Of a stretch of DNA of 64,000 nucleotides, positions 35,594-44,021 are shown one piece after another. This DNA is from Verrucomicrobiia bacterium (lineage in GTDB: Bacteria > Verrucomicrobiota > Verrucomicrobiia > Limisphaerales > JADLHS01). Where the stretch lies: assembly GCA_023953615.1 (NCBI GenBank), contig JAMLJH010000002.1, positions 1 through 64,000 of the forward strand, in the 5' to 3' direction. The stretch's first letter is position 1. Each line of letters starts with the position of its first letter. The translations under genes and the position numbers were made by a program. Below the pieces are notes generated by a model. It saw only the letters and a list, made by a program, of their open reading frames with translations. It was not told where the DNA came from and searched no databases.

Positions 35594-35782
35594 GCTTTGC
35601 CGTGGTCGGAATTTTCTCAGTCCATGCTTCGGCTTCACCCGCCGAATCCAACCCCGAGCATGTTTAGAGTAAGGTTGGATTACGCTTGCACAAAGTACAA
35701 AATCAGCGGTTTTCTGCTTTTACGCCAGGCGGTTCATTGGCACAGTGCCAACGTGGGGATCACCCTCCGTCAATTCAACGAA

Positions 35783-36367
35783 ATGTCCGCGCGCGTCAAC
35801 GGCTCGAAGTCGTGCCGAACCGCGCGCCCCGCCGCCATCCAACCGCCTCGGGCCGCCGCGCATCGGATCATTCTCGGCTTGGACCCGTCCCTGCGCGGCA
35901 CGGGATACGGGGTCATTGAAACCGGGTCGCCACATCCGGACGCGCTGACGCACGGCACCATTTCCTGCCCGCGCGACTGGACTCATTCCCAATGCCTGGC
36001 GCATATCGCCAAAACGCTGCGCGGAATCACCGGTAAATTCCAACCGACCATCTGCGCCGTCGAAGGATTATTTTTCGCGCAAAATTTGAAAACGGCGCTG
36101 GTCATGGGTGAAGCCCGTGGCGCCGCGCTGGCCACGTTGGCTGAAGCGGGTTTGGAAATTTACGAAATCGCCCCCCGCAAGGTAAAACAAGCCATTGTGG
36201 GCTACGGCGCCGCCCAAAAAATTGCCGTGGCCAAAATGGTGCAACGACTGCTACGACTCTCGCAGCTTCCCGCCGCCGACGCGGCGGATGCCCTCGCGCT
36301 TGCCTTGGTTCAGGCGCAGAATCTGGAACGCAGTCGCTTCAGTTTGAAGCCCCTCAAACCCGTTTGA
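35783..36367 (+). CDS. ruvC: Holliday junction resolvase RuvC
   Basis: 194 residues from the ATG at 35783; the open frame extends far upstream as non-coding shadow of pssA. Acidic catalytic residues are present: Asp in 'ILGLDPSLRGTGYG', Glu in 'CAVEGLFFAQNLKTA' and the Asp pair in 'AADAADALALAL'. A basic, Arg/Ala-rich N-terminal extension of about 25 residues precedes the family start, so a downstream start may be used. It cleaves four-way junctions made in recombination. ruvA follows 18 bp later and ruvB is not in the window. Confidence 0.94.
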   Translation: MSARVNGSKSCRTARPAAIQPPRAAAHRIILGLDPSLRGTGYGVIETGSPHPDALTHGTISCPRDWTHSQCLAHIAKTLRGITGKFQPTICAVEGLFFAQNLKTALVMGEARGAALATLAEAGLEIYEIAPRKVKQAIVGYGAAQKIAVAKMVQRLLRLSQLPAADAADALALALVQAQNLERSRFSLKPLKPV

Positions 36368-36385
36368 GCATCCGCTCGCCTGTTC

Positions 36386-36991
36386 ATGATTTCTTTTCTT
36401 CACGGCAAACTGGTGGAAGCGCTGCCCACGCAAGCAATCCTTGACGTTCACGGCGTGGGTTACGACGTGCTGATCCCGTTATCGTCCTATGACAAACTGC
36501 CCGCGCCGGGCGAAACGGTGAAAATTCTCACCCACCTGGCGGTGCGCGAAGATGCGCAAGTGCTGTATGGCTTCATGACCGTCGCGGAACGCGAACTGTT
36601 CCGCATGTTGATCCACACGGTCAGCGGCATTGGCCCCAAGCTCGCGTTAAATATCCTGAGCGGTATGAACCCCGTTACGTTTCGCGGCGCGGTCGCCAAC
36701 GGCGACGTCAAAGCCCTCTCGCAAATTTCCGGCGTGGGCAAAAAAACCGCCGAACGCATTGTTGTGGAACTGCGCGATAAAATTGGCGCCGCCGGAGCGT
36801 GGGAAGCCTCCAGCGCGGCGCGCACGCTGTCGGCCGCCGATCAAAAAATCAACGACGCGGTGCTGGCCTTAATGGCGCTGGGATTCAAGCAACCCGAAGC
36901 GCACGACTCGATCCGCGCCGCCCTGGCGATGTTGGGCGATAACGCAACGGTGGAGGCCCTCGTCCGATCAGCACTGAAAAAAGGCTCATGA
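36386..36991 (+). CDS. ruvA: Holliday junction DNA helicase subunit RuvA
   Basis: 201 residues. The N-terminal OB fold (MISFLHGKLVEALPTQAILD, VGYDVLIPL) and tandem helix-hairpin-helix motifs (HTVSGIGPKLALNIL, QISGVGKKTAERIVVELRDK) are clear, with a C-terminal domain of about 50 residues (DAVLALMALGFKQPEAHDSI) that contacts RuvB. It binds four-way junctions and loads the RuvB motor. The gene follows ruvC by 18 bp and its stop overlaps the next ATG by 4 nt, so three genes form one transcript. The usual third member, ruvB, is replaced here by an acyltransferase gene. Confidence 0.95.
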   Translation: MISFLHGKLVEALPTQAILDVHGVGYDVLIPLSSYDKLPAPGETVKILTHLAVREDAQVLYGFMTVAERELFRMLIHTVSGIGPKLALNILSGMNPVTFRGAVANGDVKALSQISGVGKKTAERIVVELRDKIGAAGAWEASSAARTLSAADQKINDAVLALMALGFKQPEAHDSIRAALAMLGDNATVEALVRSALKKGS

Positions 36992-37716
36992 AGCCCGACG
37001 CTTCACCATCCCATCCCGGCACGCCACTCCGCGCGGCCCGCCCCCGATCCGGAGTCGTGGTCCCGTATCAAGCCAGCCGGTCCCAACGGATTTTTGCGCG
37101 CGTGATCTGGCTGTTGCTGTGCGGGCTGGCGGCGACCGTCCGATTCAAAATTACCGATGAAGCGGGCTACCTGAGCAAGCCGATGGAAAGGCCAACCATC
37201 TTCGCCGTCTGGCATAACCGCCTCGCCTTGGTTCTGGAATTATACAACCAACACGTTTGCCGTCGGCAACCGGGACGCCGAATGGCCGCCATGGTCAGCG
37301 CCAGCAAGGACGGCGGTTTGTTGGCCCACGCTTTGAAATTATTCAAGGTGGAGCCCGTCCGCGGTTCATCCTCGCGGCGCGGCCCGCAGGCTTTACGCGA
37401 ACTGGTGAGCTGGGGGGAGCGAGGTTACGATCTAGCCATTACTCCGGATGGTCCGCGCGGCCCGCGTTATACGGTTCACGACGGCGTGATCGCCTTGGCG
37501 CAACTGACCGGTTGCCCCATTCTGCCGGCGGCGTATCACTTGAACTGGAAAATCCAACTGAAGAGTTGGGATCGCTTTCAAATCCCCCTGCCCTTCGCGT
37601 GCTGTCGGGTTACCATTGGCACGTTGATGCACGTTCCGCGTGATGCTTCGGATGCTGAGCGCGAAGAGTTCCGCCGCCAACTGGAAACCGAACTGCGCCG
37701 CATTACGAAAGACTGA
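36988..37716 (+). CDS. DUF374-family lysophospholipid acyltransferase-like protein
   Basis: 242 residues, start ATG overlapping the ruvA stop (ATGA). One N-terminal hydrophobic helix (about residues 35-52) anchors the enzyme. The DUF374 pattern is present: 'PTIFAVWHNRLAL' (with the His of an H(x)4D-like site), 'VSASKDGGLLAHALKLF', 'RGSSSRRGPQALREL', 'LAITPDGPRGPRYTVHDGVIALA'. The family is related to LpxL-type lipid A acyltransferases and probably attaches an acyl chain to a lipid precursor at the inner membrane. Its cotranscription with ruvCA is a conserved-looking oddity rather than a functional link I can support. Confidence 0.88.
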   Translation: MKPDASPSHPGTPLRAARPRSGVVVPYQASRSQRIFARVIWLLLCGLAATVRFKITDEAGYLSKPMERPTIFAVWHNRLALVLELYNQHVCRRQPGRRMAAMVSASKDGGLLAHALKLFKVEPVRGSSSRRGPQALRELVSWGERGYDLAITPDGPRGPRYTVHDGVIALAQLTGCPILPAAYHLNWKIQLKSWDRFQIPLPFACCRVTIGTLMHVPRDASDAEREEFRRQLETELRRITKD

Positions 37717-37741
37717 GGCCCGGCCCTCAAGGCCGCGGCAC

Positions 37742-37770
37742 AAAAAAGGCGCAGCCTTTTGAACTGCGCC
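37742..37770 (-). terminator. Intrinsic terminator of the pyrC-thioredoxin operon
   Basis: On the minus strand GGCGCAG (37770-37764) pairs with CTGCGCC (37754-37748) around a 9-nt loop, directly followed by TTTTTT (37747-37742). It lies 22 nt past the stop of the thioredoxin-like gene. Confidence 0.85.
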
Positions 37771-37791
37771 CAAGACCGCGGTGAATCACGC

Positions 37792-38229
37792 TTACTTTTT
37801 CAACTTGTCCAACGCGGCGGTAAATGCCTTCGGTCCACCTTTCATATAACCGAGGGTGCCCACCTGTTTACCCTCGCCGTTCAGAACAATGATGGTGGGA
37901 TACCCCTTGATGTTATACTTCGCCGCCAACGCATCATTCGCCTTTGTCTGTTCCGCGCTCAGTTTTTTCTTCATGGGGAAGTCCACCTCCACACAGACCA
38001 GATTCTGCTTCGCGTAAGTCGCGAACTCTGGTTGCGAAAAGACTTCCTTTTTCAATTTGATGCACCAGCCGCACCAGTCCGAGCCGGTGAAATCCAACAT
38101 GACGAGTTTGTTCTCCGCCTGCGCCTGCGCCTGGGCTTTGACCGCATCCGTCTGCCAATTGACCGCATCCGCGGCCATTACGCCGGTTACAGTCAATGCC
38201 GCAATCATTCCGAAGATAAGTTTTTTCAT
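37792..38229 (-). CDS. Periplasmic thioredoxin-like protein (WCGWC)
   Basis: 145 residues from the ATG at 38229, which directly precedes a textbook signal peptide (MKKLIFGMIAALTVTGVMA). The mature domain is a thioredoxin fold with an unusual WCGWC active site in 'LDFTGSDWCGWCIKLKKEVF', a cis-proline block 'YNIKGYPTIIVLNGEGKQVG' and an Ala/Gln/Lys-rich N-terminal linker. Proteins of this type (often annotated thioredoxin family) reduce or isomerise disulfides in the periplasm. It begins 28 bp after the pyrC stop on the same strand and ends in a strong terminator, so it is the last gene of that transcript. Confidence 0.88.
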   Translation of the reverse strand: MKKLIFGMIAALTVTGVMAADAVNWQTDAVKAQAQAQAENKLVMLDFTGSDWCGWCIKLKKEVFSQPEFATYAKQNLVCVEVDFPMKKKLSAEQTKANDALAAKYNIKGYPTIIVLNGEGKQVGTLGYMKGGPKAFTAALDKLKK

Positions 38230-38257
38230 AATCATTCCGTATTTTAGCAACTTTTCG

Positions 38258-39655
38258 TTAGACGGCCAAACTGGCTTTCTGTTCAAGCTGCGTCCGCTTC
38301 CCGGCCAGAACCGTCGCCACGGGCTTGCCTTTCAACGGCCAGCCGTAGAACGGATTATTTTGCGCCTTGCTCATCGTGGCGTCCTTGTGCCAGACCCACG
38401 ACCGGTCCGGATCAAAGATCGTCACGTCAGCGGCGGCCCCAACCGACAACGTGCCTCGCTCCAAACCCAGCAGCCGGGCCGGGGCAACCGTGTATTTCGC
38501 AATAAGATCCGCCAATCCTAAACGGCGCGAGTGATACAATCGCATGAGCGCCAGCGCAAATTCGATTTCCAATCCCGTGATGCCAAAGGGCGCGCTGTCA
38601 AACTCCACGTCCTTTTCAAAATCACAGTGAGGCGCATGATCGCTGCATAAAATTTCAATCGTCCCATCCACAATTCCATCCAATACCGCTTCCCGGTCCC
38701 GCGCCGAGCGCAAGGGAGGATTCATTTTGAAATTCGTGTCGTAGCTCGGCCAGGCCGGAAGCTCGGACGACGCCTCCGAACCGCCAAAGACGGGCAGCAA
38801 TTCCTGTCCGTCCCGCGCCCAAAACTTCTCGCTGCCCGCGATCGCCGCATCCGTCAGCGTGTAATGGTGCGGACAAGCTTCGCCCGAAATGCTTACGCCA
38901 CGGCGTTTCGCCTCGCGCAACAACGCCACGCTGCCCGCCGTGCTGATGTGCTGACAATGGATGCGCGCGCTCGTCAACTCCGCCAGCAGAATATTCCGGG
39001 CGACGATTACCTCCTCACCCGCCGCCGGCCAGCCTTGCAAACCCAGGCGCGTGCTCCACTCACCCTCGTGCATGACCCCGGTCGTCACCAACGCGTAATC
39101 CTGACAATGATCCATCACCGGTAGATCGAACATCCGGGCGTATTCACAGGCGCGACGCATCAACTCGTTGTTTTGCACGCAATGACCGTCGTCCGTAATC
39201 GCTTTAACGCCGGCTTGTTTCAGTGAACCAATGGGCGACAACTCCTCCCCGGCAATCCCCTTTGTGATGGCGCCCGCGACGAACACATTCACCAGTCGCT
39301 GGTTTTGCGCGCGTGCGCCCACCAAGACGACGTTGCCCGCGTTGTCAATCGTCGGTGCGGTATTCGGCATGCAGAGCACGGAAGTAAATCCGCCCTTGGC
39401 CGCCGCCGCCGCCCCCGTGGCAATGGTTTCCTTTGCCGTCTGCCCCGGCTCGCGGAAATGCACATGCAAATCAATCAATCCCGGACAGACCACCAGCCCG
39501 CTCGCGTCAATCGTCTCGTCAACGGAGGCTGGCGGTACGGTCGCGTCCGCCCCGACGGCGGCGATCTTGCCTTGGCGGATCAGGACATCGGCAATCGCAT
39601 CGAAGCGGTTCGCCGGATCAATCACCCGGCCACCTTTGATCAGCAATGAACTCAT
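38258..39655 (-). CDS. pyrC: Dihydroorotase (type I, PyrC/AllB-like fold)
   Basis: 465 residues from the ATG at 39655. Cyclises carbamoyl-aspartate to dihydroorotate in pyrimidine synthesis. Metal-binding His pair in 'GLIDLHVHFREPGQT', the mid-chain His residues in 'HCQHISTAGS' and 'EACPHHYTLTD', and the catalytic Asp in 'LCSDHAPHC' are all present. 'LLIKGGRVIDPANRFD' at the start and 'DRSWVWHKD' with 'NNPFYGWPLKGKPVATVLAGK' at the end distinguish it as class I dihydroorotase. No pyrB is adjacent. The start is preceded by no gene on this strand; a tRNA-Gly lies 68 bp upstream on the opposite strand. Confidence 0.95.
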   Translation of the reverse strand: MSSLLIKGGRVIDPANRFDAIADVLIRQGKIAAVGADATVPPASVDETIDASGLVVCPGLIDLHVHFREPGQTAKETIATGAAAAAKGGFTSVLCMPNTAPTIDNAGNVVLVGARAQNQRLVNVFVAGAITKGIAGEELSPIGSLKQAGVKAITDDGHCVQNNELMRRACEYARMFDLPVMDHCQDYALVTTGVMHEGEWSTRLGLQGWPAAGEEVIVARNILLAELTSARIHCQHISTAGSVALLREAKRRGVSISGEACPHHYTLTDAAIAGSEKFWARDGQELLPVFGGSEASSELPAWPSYDTNFKMNPPLRSARDREAVLDGIVDGTIEILCSDHAPHCDFEKDVEFDSAPFGITGLEIEFALALMRLYHSRRLGLADLIAKYTVAPARLLGLERGTLSVGAAADVTIFDPDRSWVWHKDATMSKAQNNPFYGWPLKGKPVATVLAGKRTQLEQKASLAV

Positions 39656-39722
39656 CGGGTCGAGGCTAACGACGGTGCATTGACAACGCAAGCGCACCCG
39701 GTATTATTCGACCCCGACCGGC

Positions 39723-39796
39723 GCGGGCGTAGTTCAATGGTAGAACGGCAGCCTTCCAAGCTGCACACGAGGGTTCGATTCCCTTCGCCCGCTCCA
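39723..39796 (+). tRNA. tRNA-Gly (anticodon TCC)
   Basis: A 74-nt cloverleaf with an encoded CCA end. The acceptor stem GCGGGCG (39723-39729) pairs with CGCCCGC (39786-39792). The anticodon stem GCAGC/GCTGC (39748-39752, 39760-39764) encloses loop CTTCCAA, anticodon TCC at 39755-39757. The T-arm contains GGGTTCGATTCCC. Discriminator base is T, then CCA. Confidence 0.97.
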
Positions 39797-40073
39797 TTTT
39801 CAGCACAACGCCGCCTCACCTTTTCTTGGCACATCAGGCATTAAAGCTCCCACCGCAAAATCACATTTCTGAAAATCCAAAACCATCTTAAGCACATGAG
39901 GTGAGGAGGTTAGCTAATGAGTAAATCACACCGAGAAGCATCTGACCCGTTCCCTTGAAGCTGCCGACCACAAAACGACCTTGAAAATTTTCCACATCGA
40001 ATCGCGAGCCTTGATACAAAAAACAGAAAAATTTCGTTGAAAAATTAGTCTTTGCTGATAAAATCGCCAGCGT

Positions 40074-40913
40074 ATGAAAACCCAAACCAACAGAGTAGAT
40101 AAATTGCGAGAGACAATTTCGACTCCCAACGTCGCGGTTCTGACGGCGATCGTCGCCTTGGCGATGGCGGCGTCCTGCGGCCAGGCCCAAACCTCGGTAC
40201 TGCATTATAGTTTTCCCGATTCTTGGGATGGCAGCGGGGCGACGGTTTTGGATTTGAGCGGTGCCGGCAATAATGCCGATGTGAAAGCCACCTTGGCGCT
40301 GGCTCCAACCGTTCCTTCATGGGCCACCTCAGGTTCCCAATCCATCAACACCAGCAGTGGAAGTCTGCTCACTTCGGCGACGATGCTGCTCGACAATGCG
40401 AGTATCGCGGCGGCAACCGGTTTCCGATTCGACGTCTCCTTCCTCTGGGATGGTACCGACAGCGAATCCTGGGGACATGTCCAAAAAATCATTGATTATG
40501 CGGGCACAGAATCCTTGCAACTGGTCACCTCCGCAGGCGAAGCCGCATTAAGCTTCCGGTTCAGCGATTCCACCGATGTCCTCACAACCACCATCCAACC
40601 GAATACCTGGTATCACGTCACGGCACTATTTGATACCGGCGGTAATGCGGTTGATGGCGATGGAAGTCTCGCGGGTACCGCCAGCATGATTGTAAATGGC
40701 GGTAGCACTCTCTCGGGGGCAGCCATTAAATCCAACTTTGGCGACAGTTTGGACCGCGGAATCGGTGTCGGCCAATTGGCCTTGGCCAGTCACTTGGTCT
40801 TCTTCAACGGACTGATTTATGATCCACAAGTGACGCTGGTGCCCGAACCCACGTCACTGACACTGCTGGGGCTGGGCGGATTGGTAATGTTGGCTCGCCG
40901 CAAAAAAGCCTGA
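40074..40913 (+). CDS. PEP-CTERM-anchored LamG-like exported protein
   Basis: 279 residues: signal peptide (about residues 19-39), a concanavalin-like/LamG domain ('VLHYSFPDSWDGSGATVLDLSG', 'TWYHVTALFDTGGNAV', 'GIGVGQLALASHLVFFNGLIYD') and a C-terminal sorting signal: VPEPTSL, a hydrophobic helix and the basic end ARRKKA. Proteins of this class are processed at the PEP motif by an exosortase and delivered to the surface or matrix. No exosortase gene lies in this window, so it must be elsewhere. Strong terminator downstream. Putative promoter elements lie just upstream in an AT-rich stretch (40020-40060). Confidence 0.92.
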   Translation: MKTQTNRVDKLRETISTPNVAVLTAIVALAMAASCGQAQTSVLHYSFPDSWDGSGATVLDLSGAGNNADVKATLALAPTVPSWATSGSQSINTSSGSLLTSATMLLDNASIAAATGFRFDVSFLWDGTDSESWGHVQKIIDYAGTESLQLVTSAGEAALSFRFSDSTDVLTTTIQPNTWYHVTALFDTGGNAVDGDGSLAGTASMIVNGGSTLSGAAIKSNFGDSLDRGIGVGQLALASHLVFFNGLIYDPQVTLVPEPTSLTLLGLGGLVMLARRKKA

Positions 40914-40931
40914 AGTAATCCGTTTTATTCA

Positions 40932-40974
40932 ACGCCGCAAGCACTGCTCACGTAAGCACTCTTGCGGCGTTTTT
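40932..40974 (+). terminator. Intrinsic terminator of the PEP-CTERM gene
   Basis: ACGCCGCAAG (40932-40941) pairs with CTTGCGGCGT (40961-40970), a perfect 10-bp stem, followed by a TTTTT run (40970-40974). It begins 19 nt past the stop codon. Confidence 0.9.
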
Positions 40975-41093
40975 GCGTACCGAAAGTCAGTGTTCAGGAT
41001 AATGCTCGCAACGGGAAGCCTCGGACGAATTATCCAGCAAGTAAAACCAATCAGCCGCGCTTCCTCACCCGACGCAAATCCCGCGACTCCAGG

Positions 41094-42380
41094 CTAACGA
41101 CGCATCAAAGCTTCAATCGTCTCAGCTTCAATTGGCACGTCCGCCATCAAGTCGCGTTGGCCCGTTTCCGTAACCAAGATCGTGTTTTCCAACCGGATGC
41201 CAAAACCCTCGTCTTTCAGATAAATCCCCGGCTCGCACGAGAGCACCCAGCCGGGCGCGATTTTAAGGTGGTTATACGTCACGTCATGCACATCCAACCC
41301 GATCGGATGCGAAACGCCGTGCATGAAATAAGGCCGAACCAGTTCACGAGCGGCGCCGGCGCTCCGAAGCTTCGAGGCTTTGATCAAACCAAGCTCGACA
41401 CATTCCCGGGCGATCAATTCCTCGCACTCGGTTCGCAAATCGCGGGTCGTTTTGCCGGGCACCATCGCTTTGACCATTGCGCGGAAGACCCGCAATACCG
41501 CGTTGTAAACCTGCCGTTGACGGCGCGTGAAACGTCCGCTTACGGGAAGGGTGCGCGATAAATCGCTCATGTAATTGCCCAAACCCGCCGCCACGTCCAG
41601 CAGCAGCAACTCGCCCTTCCGACAGATTTGATCGTTACGCACATAATGCAAAATGTTGTTGTTCGCGCCGCTGGCGATGATGGGCGGGTAGGCGAACTGC
41701 CCTTTGTGCCGGATGAATTCGTGCGCGAACTCGGCCTCGATCTCCGCTTCGTTGACGCCCGGTCGCACAAACCGGGCGGCGCGTTTTAATCCCTTGCCGG
41801 TCAGTCGGCAGGCGGCTTGGATGGCGGCGACTTCATGATTGGATTTGACCGACCGCAAAGCGTGCATGAGCCGCGCCAGACGCTCGTAACGATGCAAGGG
41901 AAACTGTCGTTGGCACTCACGCACAAACCGTTCGTCGCGCGAGACCACTTGGTGGTCGGCGCGCTGATGTTCGTTGGAGTTCAAATAGAGAGTTTCCGCT
42001 TCACACGCCAACTGACGGAATAGACCGGGAAAGTCCGACAACCATTTCACGTTTTTGATGCCGGAAATTTTTGTCGCCTCCTCCCGGGAAAGCTTGTGCC
42101 CTTCCCAAATGGTCAAATGCTCGTTGGGCTGGCGCAGAAACAAAATTTCTCGTTGCTCGGGATCGAACGCATTGGGCGCAAGCAACAACCGGGTTTCCTC
42201 CTGATTAATTCCCGTCAGATAAAACAGATCGGCATTTTGCATGAATCCCATGGTGCCGTCGGCATTGGTCGGCATCACATCGTTGGCGTTCAAAACCGCC
42301 ACAGAGTGCGGCGCCAAGGCCTTGACCAGACGCGCGCGATTGAGCGCAAACAATTGCTGCGGTAACGAAATCGGTTTCAT
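41094..42380 (-). CDS. Aminopeptidase P family protein (Xaa-Pro aminopeptidase)
   Basis: 428 residues. Removes N-terminal residues preceding proline. The creatinase-type N-domain (residues 1-165; 'NADLFYLTGINQEETRLLLAP', 'EREILFLRQPNE'-like block) is followed by the pita-bread metallopeptidase fold. Five metal ligands are placed correctly: Asp in 'LLLLDVAAGLGNY', Asp in 'YMSDLSRTLPV', His in 'FMHGVSHPIGLDVHD', Glu in 'LSCEPGIYL' and Glu in 'IRLENTILVTE'. Length and motifs fit PepP. Two Mn or similar metals expected; cytoplasmic. It is a single-gene unit on the minus strand. Confidence 0.93.
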   Translation of the reverse strand: MKPISLPQQLFALNRARLVKALAPHSVAVLNANDVMPTNADGTMGFMQNADLFYLTGINQEETRLLLAPNAFDPEQREILFLRQPNEHLTIWEGHKLSREEATKISGIKNVKWLSDFPGLFRQLACEAETLYLNSNEHQRADHQVVSRDERFVRECQRQFPLHRYERLARLMHALRSVKSNHEVAAIQAACRLTGKGLKRAARFVRPGVNEAEIEAEFAHEFIRHKGQFAYPPIIASGANNNILHYVRNDQICRKGELLLLDVAAGLGNYMSDLSRTLPVSGRFTRRQRQVYNAVLRVFRAMVKAMVPGKTTRDLRTECEELIARECVELGLIKASKLRSAGAARELVRPYFMHGVSHPIGLDVHDVTYNHLKIAPGWVLSCEPGIYLKDEGFGIRLENTILVTETGQRDLMADVPIEAETIEALMRR

Positions 42381-42512
42381 GACGTTTTACTTTGACCGGA
42401 GCAAACTCTAAAGAAACTGGTGCGTAAAACTAAGAAAATTCCGATTGCGGCGACGCCCCCAACCCACCGATAACCCAGTTGTGCGCGGGCTAATCTGGCG
42501 TAGATTCTCCCC

Positions 42513-43157
42513 ATGGAAATTCGCCTTCACTTCAGAAGCGTCGCAACGGTCGTTTTCAGCCTGTTGCTGGGTGCGACCACCTGCGTTCAAGCCGATTTGA
42601 TCGAAACGAAAACCGGGGATCATTACAACGGCACACTTATTTCGATGAACGCCCATAATTTGATCATGACCAATGAAATACTTGGTCGCATCACATTGCC
42701 CCGAAACAAAATAGCCCGGATAACGCTGGCTCCTGACCTCGCCCTTTCGACCTCAGCCGTTGCCACCAACCCCATCGTCCCGGTAACTCCCACCAATGCG
42801 GCCGCACGGGCACGCAGTCTTTTGCAGCAACCCGCCACCGCTACCGGTGCGTCGAACATCATGCAATGGGTGCAACAAGAGCTGCTCACCGGAGCGGATC
42901 CAACCGCGCAGACAAAATTTCAAGCCCTGGCCGGAGGACTGTTATCCGGGCAAATTTCGGAAGCGCAAATCCGGGCGGAAGCGCAGACCGCAACCCAGCA
43001 ACTGCGCCAGTTGAAAAAAGACTTGGGAGACGACTTCGGCGATGAACTGGACGGCTACCTGAACATCCTGGATCATTTTCTATCGCAACCAGGCAGCACC
43101 GCGCCAATTTCCAATTCTGTCGCGCCCCCAATCCCAAGCTCATCCGCCAATCACTGA
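42513..43157 (+). CDS. Exported protein with SH3-like N-terminal domain, unknown function
   Basis: 214 residues with a signal peptide (residues 1-28, ending TCVQA). Residues 29-75 form a small beta domain: 'DLIETKTGDHYNGTLISMNAHNLIMTN...LPRNKIARITL'. The same pattern occurs at the N-terminus of the HtrA-like protease at 23513. The rest is Ala/Gln/Thr-rich and helical ('QAQIRAEAQTATQQLRQLKKDLG'), with a proline/serine-rich end. No family assigned. It lies upstream of the Rrf2 locus on the same strand but has its own transcript, as 50 bp and an operator-like site intervene. Confidence 0.6.
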   Translation: MEIRLHFRSVATVVFSLLLGATTCVQADLIETKTGDHYNGTLISMNAHNLIMTNEILGRITLPRNKIARITLAPDLALSTSAVATNPIVPVTPTNAAARARSLLQQPATATGASNIMQWVQQELLTGADPTAQTKFQALAGGLLSGQISEAQIRAEAQTATQQLRQLKKDLGDDFGDELDGYLNILDHFLSQPGSTAPISNSVAPPIPSSSANH

Positions 43158-43209
43158 AATCACCCGTTATTTCCGGCCTTCAATTTTCCGACAAAAAATA
43201 TTGACCGTT

Positions 43210-43226
43210 GTAACCTGAATAGTTAC
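43210..43226. promoter_or_regulatory. Operator-like palindrome upstream of rrf2 gene
   Basis: GTAAC-N7-GTTAC (spacer CTGAATA) lies 15 bp before the Rrf2 ATG. A TTGACC hexamer at 43201 and a weak TACTTT at 43224 could be -35 and -10 elements with a 17-bp spacer, placing the palindrome across the promoter core. An identical-half-site palindrome of the same spacing occurs at 43709. Confidence 0.6.
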
Positions 43227-43241
43227 TTTAATTCCGTTGTT

Positions 43242-43688
43242 ATGCGAACCAGTTGTCGGTTTGCCATGGCCGTGCATGTTTTGGCGGTTCTGGCGTACAA
43301 AGAAGGAGAGCGGGTGACGTCGAGCTTTCTGGCCGGAAGCGTCAATACGAATCCGGTCATCATCCGGCGGCTGTTGTTGGCGTTGCAACGGGCGAAATTG
43401 GTGGACACCTGCAAGGGCGCGGGCAGCGGATCGCGACTCAACCGCGCCCCCCGGCAAATCTCGCTGGCGCAGGTTTATCGGGCCGTCGAAAATGCCGAGA
43501 CTTTTGCCACGCCATCCCGGAAACCAAATGCGGACTGTCCGGTGGGGAATTGCATCATTGAAACCTTGGAACAAATTTTCACCTCGGCCCAAAAAGCGAT
43601 GGAACAGGATCTGGCCAAACAATCGCTGGCGGATGTGATTGAACACATCAAAGCGGCCGGACTGTGCAATAAAACCAAACGCCGCTGA
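43242..43688 (+). CDS. Rrf2-family transcriptional regulator
   Basis: 148 residues. The winged-helix domain (residues about 1-75) has the Rrf2 pattern 'RFAMAVHVLAVLAYKEGERVTSSFLAGSVNTNPVIIRRLLLAL' followed by the wing 'GAGSGSRLNRAPRQISLAQVYRAVE'. Only two cysteines cluster near the effector region, in 'DCPVGNCIIETLE', plus one at residue 5 and one near the C-terminus, so an Fe-S or thiol sensor is possible but the usual three-Cys set is not exact. It probably represses itself and the downstream unit through the palindromes at 43210 and 43709, giving a redox- or NO-type response. Confidence 0.92.
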   Translation: MRTSCRFAMAVHVLAVLAYKEGERVTSSFLAGSVNTNPVIIRRLLLALQRAKLVDTCKGAGSGSRLNRAPRQISLAQVYRAVENAETFATPSRKPNADCPVGNCIIETLEQIFTSAQKAMEQDLAKQSLADVIEHIKAAGLCNKTKRR

Positions 43689-43708
43689 AATTTTTTTGAA
43701 CGGTATTG

Positions 43709-43725
43709 TAACTAATTTTGTTACA
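43709..43725. promoter_or_regulatory. Operator-like palindrome upstream of orf88-trxA-sigma operon
   Basis: GTAAC-N7-GTTAC (spacer TAATTTT) lies in the 56-bp gap between the Rrf2 stop and the next ATG. It has the same half-sites and spacing as the site at 43210, while the spacers differ, which suggests selection on the half-sites. A TTGAAC hexamer is at 43697. A GGAG ribosome-binding site follows at about 43730. Confidence 0.6.
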
Positions 43726-43744
43726 TACGGAGAAATTTAAGATT

Positions 43745-44011
43745 ATGCAAACATTTGCGAATCCCGAGAAAACGAGTCTCAAGGCCGAATCCGTTGATTC
43801 GGAATCCCGGTTTGCGCAGTTGCGCGATTGGTTCGCGCAAATCGCGAAGGTTAAGCCGCTCCGAGGATTGATTGATGTGGAGAAAATCGCGGAAGGACCG
43901 CGACTAATCCGCGAGCGCATCGAAATAGCTTGGGCGATTGCGCCAATGACGCCGGCCCTGGTGCCGGTCAGGAGCCGGAATGACGGGAGAACGAAGATTA
44001 AAAATCATTGA
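43745..44011 (+). CDS. Small protein of unknown function in the Rrf2/thioredoxin/sigma operon
   Basis: 88 residues from the ATG at 43745, which has GGAGA about ten bases upstream. Sequence 'MQTFANPEKTSLKAESVDSE' is acidic and polar, then 'RFAQLRDWFAQIAKVKPLRGLIDVEKIAEGPRLI' and a basic tail. No cysteines, no signal peptide, no family recognised. It sits 10 bp before trxA and after an operator-like site, so it is expected to be expressed with thioredoxin and the sigma factor. It could be a small regulator or adaptor, but there is no direct evidence. Confidence 0.6.
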   Translation: MQTFANPEKTSLKAESVDSESRFAQLRDWFAQIAKVKPLRGLIDVEKIAEGPRLIRERIEIAWAIAPMTPALVPVRSRNDGRTKIKNH

Positions 44012-44021
44012 AGGTTGAAGA

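Noticed and set aside
35030..35782. Upstream extension of the ruvC frame
   Set aside because: Antisense to pssA and lacking coding character; the resolvase begins near 35783.
39888..40020. Minus-strand frame (ends LLGVIYSLANLLTSCA) and a 13-codon plus-strand frame with a good ribosome-binding site (ATG at 39917)
   Set aside because: Too short and without family signal; the plus frame ends after SDPFP and may only be a leader by chance.
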